A DNA stretch of 9,770 bases from Caldifarciminota bacterium (GTDB taxonomy: Bacteria; Hydrothermota; Tepidihabitantia; Tepidihabitantales; Tepidihabitantaceae). Of this stretch, positions 6,842 through 9,770 are shown piece after piece (position 1 is the first letter of the stretch; each line of letters starts with the position of its first letter). The notes under the pieces are model-generated. The model saw nothing but the letters and a program-made list of their open reading frames with translations, did no database searches and was not told the origin of the DNA. Made by a program: the position numbers and the translations under genes. The stretch is from contig JAFGQF010000064.1 of assembly GCA_016935775.1 (NCBI GenBank), forward strand, positions 1 to 9,770. The letters run 5' to 3'.

Positions 6842-7468
6842 TCAGGCCCTGTCCGGCGGCCGGGCCGCCCGCTCGGAAAACTCCAGCCGCCGGATAACCT
6901 TCGCCGGAATCCCGGCCACCACCGCGTGGTCGGGCACGTCGCTCGTGACGATGGCCCCGGCCGCGACAATCGAGTTCTCCCCGATCGTCCGGACGCCCGG
7001 CATTATCATCGCGCGCGAACCGATCCAGCACGACCGCTTGAAGTGAACGCGCGCCGGTGTAAAGCCGCTCTTCACCCGGTAATAGAGCATCACGTCCGGG
7101 TCGCCGTCGGTCGGGTGGTGGTGCGAGTAGACTCGGACCTCCTCGGAGAACATCGCGTAGTCATCGATGATCACCTCACCCGAGTAGTCGATCTCGGTGC
7201 GGCGCGATAGAGCGACGTTGCGCCCGATAGTTATCCGGCCGGTGGCCATCTGGTGAACCCGGTACAGCCTCACCCCGTGCTCGATGAGCGCGCCCGGGCC
7301 GATGCGGAACGCCGAGCGGTAGGCCACGACCCGCAGCCACGACAGCAGCGGGAAGTTGAACAGCTCGGCCCCAAACACCAACTGCACCAGCCGCCGGTAC
7401 GACTCGACGAACAGGTAGCCGACCCGCTGTCCGGGCGCCAGGTCGGCGTAGTTCGAATAGCGCGCCAC
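6842..7468 (-). CDS. Hexapeptide-repeat (left-handed beta-helix) acyltransferase
   Basis: A 208-residue acyltransferase, most likely an O- or N-acetyltransferase using acetyl-CoA on a sugar or its lipid-linked form. From about residue 75 onward the isoleucine/valine-spaced hexads of a left-handed beta-helix are visible (GRITIGRNVALSRRT, EVIIDDYAMFSE). They are followed by a catalytic-type histidine loop VYSHHHP (His116-118) and the typical end WIGSRAMIMPGVRTIG, then GENSIVAAGAIVTSDVPD and VVAGIPAKVIRRL, as in the maltose/galactoside O-acetyltransferase group. Residues 1-60 are an extra N-terminal part with a weakly hydrophobic stretch, possibly membrane-associated. The start is GTG at 7468, supported by GGAG in the end of the upstream gene, 6 nt away. 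It follows the ATP-grasp gene by 3 nt. The acyl donor and acceptor are not visible. Confidence 0.9.
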   Translation of the reverse strand: MARYSNYADLAPGQRVGYLFVESYRRLVQLVFGAELFNFPLLSWLRVVAYRSAFRIGPGALIEHGVRLYRVHQMATGRITIGRNVALSRRTEIDYSGEVIIDDYAMFSEEVRVYSHHHPTDGDPDVMLYYRVKSGFTPARVHFKRSCWIGSRAMIMPGVRTIGENSIVAAGAIVTSDVPDHAVVAGIPAKVIRRLEFSERAARPPDRA

Positions 7469-7471
7469 CAG

Positions 7472-8566
7472 CTACTCCATCTCCACCAGGTAGCCGACCT
7501 TTTCGAAGTGCCCGTTCACCGGCCGCACCTCCTCGCCCTGGCCGTAGTACCACTGCAGGAAGTCCGGCCGGCCGGTGTCGAACGCGGCCCGGTTCACCCT
7601 GACCCCGGGCTTCTCACTCAGGAACCTAAGTGCGCCCGGCCGGACCGCCGTCGGAGCGGGCAGGTCCGGAACCGCGCCGTCAACCAGGTGCCGGAAAGCC
7701 GCGTCGAGCAGGTCCATTCCGGTGCTGTATCGTATCAGCCGCCACAGGTGGCAGCCGTCCAGGCGCGGCGTCACCTCGAGCAACCGCAACCCCTGCTTGC
7801 CGACCTTGGCCTGGAAGTACACCGGCCCGGCGCTGATGCCCAGCCGCCGAACGGTCTCGTTCACCATCGGACCGACCGCGTCTGCGGCCGCGACCAGAGA
7901 CGGCACCCGGTGCTCGCGGACGATGCCGCCCGGCTGGTCCTCGTAGACGAACCGGTCCGACGTCTGCAGGAACCGGGCCAAGCCCCCGGCGAGGTGGACG
8001 TTGACCGATATCTCCTGCCCCTCGACAAACTCCTCGACGATGACCCGGCCCGCGCGCGAGAACGCCGCCGCCTCGGCAAACCGGGCGGCGAGCTCCTTGT
8101 GCCCGTGACAGGCATATACCCCGCGCTGGCCCTGGCTGTCCACCGGCTTGATGATGCACGGGAAACGGTCCCAGCGGGCCAACTCGACCGGGCTCGAAGC
8201 GACCGTATGGGCAACGTTCCACTCGAAGTCCGCCCCGAGCGCGGCCCGCAGCCGGCCCTTGTCCTGGCAGGTCGCCGCGACCGCTTCCGGCACGAAATGG
8301 CGCAGGCCAAGTTGGGCAGACACCGCGCCGACGGTCGGCATCGCGATATCCGACCCGACCGAGTAGACCAGCTCGACACCCTGCTCCCGGCAGTAGTCCG
8401 CCACCCGGCGGGCGTCACGCAGGTCCGCCTCGAAGAACCGGTCCACCTCCGCGGCGCCCGGCCCGACCCGCGCCAGGCCGCAGCCGTGGACCTCGTGCTC
8501 GGCGTCCCGGCACCAGCGAATCGCGTCATACTGGGCGCTGCCGGTGCCGAGAATCAGGACCTTCAT
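7472..8566 (-). CDS. ATP-grasp domain protein, carboxylate-amine ligase-like
   Basis: A 364-residue cytoplasmic ATP-grasp enzyme, expected to activate a carboxylate as acyl phosphate and join it to an amine or similar nucleophile. The N-terminal Rossmann-like part begins MKVLILGTGSAQYDAI. The ATP-grasp part shows K103 in QDKGRLRAAL, FPCIIKPVDSQGQRGV (K140), VIVEEFVEGQEISVNVHL (E178, E179, E185), and the metal site LLEVTPRLDGCHLWRL (E264, R268). The usual Asn of the ENPR-like motif is Thr here, which also occurs in polysaccharide-locus ATP-grasp proteins. Residues 305-364 form a small C-terminal domain. First gene of a five-gene operon with sugar-modifying enzymes and small transporters, so the substrate may be a sugar amine or sugar acid (inference). 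The ATG is preceded by GGAG 8 nt upstream. The substrate is unknown. Confidence 0.9.
   Translation of the reverse strand: MKVLILGTGSAQYDAIRWCRDAEHEVHGCGLARVGPGAAEVDRFFEADLRDARRVADYCREQGVELVYSVGSDIAMPTVGAVSAQLGLRHFVPEAVAATCQDKGRLRAALGADFEWNVAHTVASSPVELARWDRFPCIIKPVDSQGQRGVYACHGHKELAARFAEAAAFSRAGRVIVEEFVEGQEISVNVHLAGGLARFLQTSDRFVYEDQPGGIVREHRVPSLVAAADAVGPMVNETVRRLGISAGPVYFQAKVGKQGLRLLEVTPRLDGCHLWRLIRYSTGMDLLDAAFRHLVDGAVPDLPAPTAVRPGALRFLSEKPGVRVNRAAFDTGRPDFLQWYYGQGEEVRPVNGHFEKVGYLVEME
7475..7478 (-). promoter_or_regulatory. Shine-Dalgarno for the acyltransferase, inside the end of the ATP-grasp gene
   Basis: GGAG on the minus strand lies within the last sense codons of the upstream gene, 6 nt before the GTG start at 7468. 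It decides the GTG start and implies coupled translation. Confidence 0.65.
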
Positions 8567-8574
8567 CAGGTCAA

Positions 8575-8578
8575 CTCC
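8575..8578 (-). promoter_or_regulatory. Shine-Dalgarno for the ATP-grasp gene
   Basis: GGAG on the minus strand, 8 nt before the ATG at 8566. This contrasts with the two leaderless genes at 4156 and 4238 and fits the longer 5' leader expected here. Confidence 0.6.
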
Positions 8579-8584
8579 GGAAGG

Positions 8585-8594
8585 AACCGCGGTT
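8585..8594. repeat. 10-bp palindrome in the 5' leader of the ATP-grasp operon
   Basis: AACCGCGGTT is a perfect palindrome between the predicted transcription start (near 8613) and the Shine-Dalgarno (8578-8575). It could be a regulator site or a short RNA hairpin; GC-rich sequence makes chance palindromes common. Confidence 0.3.
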
Positions 8595-8619
8595 ACAGGT
8601 CAGCATATCGTGCCCGGTG

Positions 8620-8647
8620 ATTCTAGGTCGGGTGCCCGAGCGGTCAA
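8620..8647 (-). promoter_or_regulatory. Sigma70-like promoter of the five-gene operon (8566 to 5258)
   Basis: On the minus strand, TTGACC (8647-8642), a 16-nt spacer and TAGAAT (8625-8620) give five of six matches to each consensus box. The predicted start is near 8613, giving a leader of about 47 nt. The spacer length equals that of the two promoters near 4200. It lies in the 93-nt gap after the upstream glycosyltransferase, so the operon need not depend on read-through. Confidence 0.65.
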
Positions 8648-8659
8648 GCGCCGGCGCGA

Positions 8660-9770
8660 CTACTCGGCCAGCAGGTCGGACCGGACCAGCACGTCCACGG
8701 TCGCCGAGCCCCACAGCCGGGCCGGCAAGGGGAACTGCTCGACCCCGACATATGATTCCCAGAACCAGTCCTGGCCGTACAGGCTGCGCCGGGCGAACAC
8801 CGGCATCGTCACGATGACGTCGGGCCTGAGTTCGAACACCATCCGGCGCGGTATGACGCCCTGGGTCGGGTGCGAACGCTCGTCCGCCTCGCCCGGCTGG
8901 AACCGCACCGCCGCCGGGCTGACCAACCCGCAGCAGTCGAACACCGGCCCGTCGTAGTAGTAGCCTAGCGAACCGACCTCGGATGCCGTCACCTCGGTCC
9001 CCGGCGGCAGGTTCTCGTTCAGCCAGTCGGCCGCGGCCCGGTAGGCCAGCACCCGGGCGCGCACGGGGTCACTCGCCACGGCGACGTCGGTCACCGGTCG
9101 GCCGGAGAACAGCCGCGCGGCCGGGCCGTGCGCGGACAGGACCAGCAGCAGGGCGACGGCCGTCACGCCCGCCGCCCGCGCTGCCGGCTGCCGCGAACCG
9201 ACGAGACCGGCGCTGCCGGCCGCGGCCAGCGCGTAGAGCAGCAGCACCAGCGCCGGGTAGTACCAGGGAAACATCAGCGGGTTGGACACGGCGTAGAATG
9301 CGACCATCAGCACCAGGCCCGCCGCGGGCAAGAGGCAGGCAAACGTTAGCCGACGGCCGTCTTCCGTGGTGCTTCCGAACCGGCAGCCGATAATCCCGGC
9401 CGCGACCAGCAGGACGGCGACCCCGGTGCGCCAGGACAACGCCCACTTCTCCGGCGTCTCGCTATTGCCCAGTATCCCGCCGAGCCGGCGTTCGAGCTCG
9501 ACCAGCGTCCGCCCCAGCGCGTGGCCCGCGGGCAGCGGGTACAGCGGCGCGGTCTTGGCTACCAGCGACTGGAACACCGGCGTGCCGTAGTACGCCCAGC
9601 CGAAGACGACCCAGGCCAGGCCCGGGATGAGCACCCCGGCCAGCACCGCCAGCGGCTTGCGCCGGTCGAGCACCAGCCAGGCCGCCAGCACCAGCAGGCA
9701 GGCGAGCGCGCCCTCGAGCCGGGTCACGACTGACAGCCCGGCGAGGAGCGCCGCCAGCCGCCAGCGCCGG
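8660..9770 (-). CDS. GT-C-type membrane glycosyltransferase, C-terminal part (5' end outside window)
   Basis: The frame is open to the right edge, reading in from 9769 and giving 369 residues; the catalytic first outer loop must lie beyond the edge. The first visible residues (LAALLAGLSVVTRLEGALAC) match the TRxEGAL segment common in bacterial GT-C membrane glycosyltransferases, so the GTG at 9727 inside it is not the start. WAYYGTPVFQSLVAKTAPLY is also typical of that group. Further helices cover about residues 110-215, then a soluble C-terminal domain follows: YRAAADWLNENLPPGTEV, SEVGSLGYYYDGPVFDCCGL and SPAAVRF, often seen at the end of these enzymes. It probably transfers a sugar from a polyprenyl-phosphate donor at the outer membrane face. 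The stop TAG at 8662-8660 precedes the operon promoter. Confidence 0.88.
   Translation of the reverse strand, partial: RRWRLAALLAGLSVVTRLEGALACLLVLAAWLVLDRRKPLAVLAGVLIPGLAWVVFGWAYYGTPVFQSLVAKTAPLYPLPAGHALGRTLVELERRLGGILGNSETPEKWALSWRTGVAVLLVAAGIIGCRFGSTTEDGRRLTFACLLPAAGLVLMVAFYAVSNPLMFPWYYPALVLLLYALAAAGSAGLVGSRQPAARAAGVTAVALLLVLSAHGPAARLFSGRPVTDVAVASDPVRARVLAYRAAADWLNENLPPGTEVTASEVGSLGYYYDGPVFDCCGLVSPAAVRFQPGEADERSHPTQGVIPRRMVFELRPDVIVTMPVFARRSLYGQDWFWESYVGVEQFPLPARLWGSATVDVLVRSDLLAE

Noticed and set aside
7253..8620. 455-codon open frame on the plus strand opposite the ATP-grasp and acyltransferase genes
   Set aside because: It spans two well-supported minus-strand genes, has a low-complexity Arg/Pro/Gln composition and shows no domain.
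8648..8657. GCGCCGGCGC palindrome after the right-hand GT-C gene as a terminator
   Set aside because: A simple GC palindrome with no room for a loop and no T-tract. It abuts the -35 box, and such words are common at this base composition.

Overview
The window is a GC-rich bacterial chromosomal segment almost completely filled with genes for nucleotide-sugar chemistry, membrane glycosyl transfer and export. It has the look of part of a cell-surface glycan locus. There are nine protein genes: two are cut by the window edges, none looks broken, and there are no RNA genes, insertion sequences or CRISPR repeats. The sequence alone does not fix the phylum. It shows GC-rich codon use, sigma70-like promoters with a 16-nt spacer, two apparently leaderless genes and sparse Shine-Dalgarno sites.

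Layout from left to right. (1) Positions 1-534, plus strand: the C-terminal part of a DegT/DnrJ/EryC1/StrS sugar aminotransferase. (2) Positions 4156 down to 565, minus strand: a two-gene unit of large polytopic GT-C-type glycosyltransferases. The genes overlap by 11 nt, and the unit converges on gene 1. (3) Positions 4157-4237: a divergent promoter region whose two promoters are arranged back to back, with mirrored TTGACT -35 boxes, the same 16-nt spacer and ATACTTCC -10 regions. Each -10 box ends 6 nt before a start codon, so both transcripts should be leaderless. (4) Positions 4238-5248, plus strand: an RmlB-like short-chain dehydrogenase/reductase with Thr-Ser-Glu in place of the Thr-Asp-Glu catalytic triplet. 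(5) Positions 8566 down to 5258, minus strand: a tight five-gene operon of ATP-grasp ligase, hexapeptide acyltransferase, second SDR and two small four-helix EamA/SMR-type membrane proteins. It has its own promoter and a 5' leader of about 47 nt. (6) Positions 9770 down to 8660, minus strand: the C-terminal part of a third GT-C-type membrane glycosyltransferase, cut by the right edge.

Working model (inference): the SDRs and the aminotransferase make or modify an activated, probably amino, sugar. The ATP-grasp and hexapeptide enzymes could add an amino-acyl or acyl group. The two SMR-type proteins have opposite charge bias and could form an antiparallel heterodimeric flippase for a polyprenyl-phosphate sugar. 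The GT-C enzymes would then use such lipid-linked sugars on the outer face of the membrane. The set resembles, in scattered form, the functions of the Ara4N (arn) pathway, but no gene here can be named arn from the sequence, and no ArnC-like GT-A gene is present in the window.
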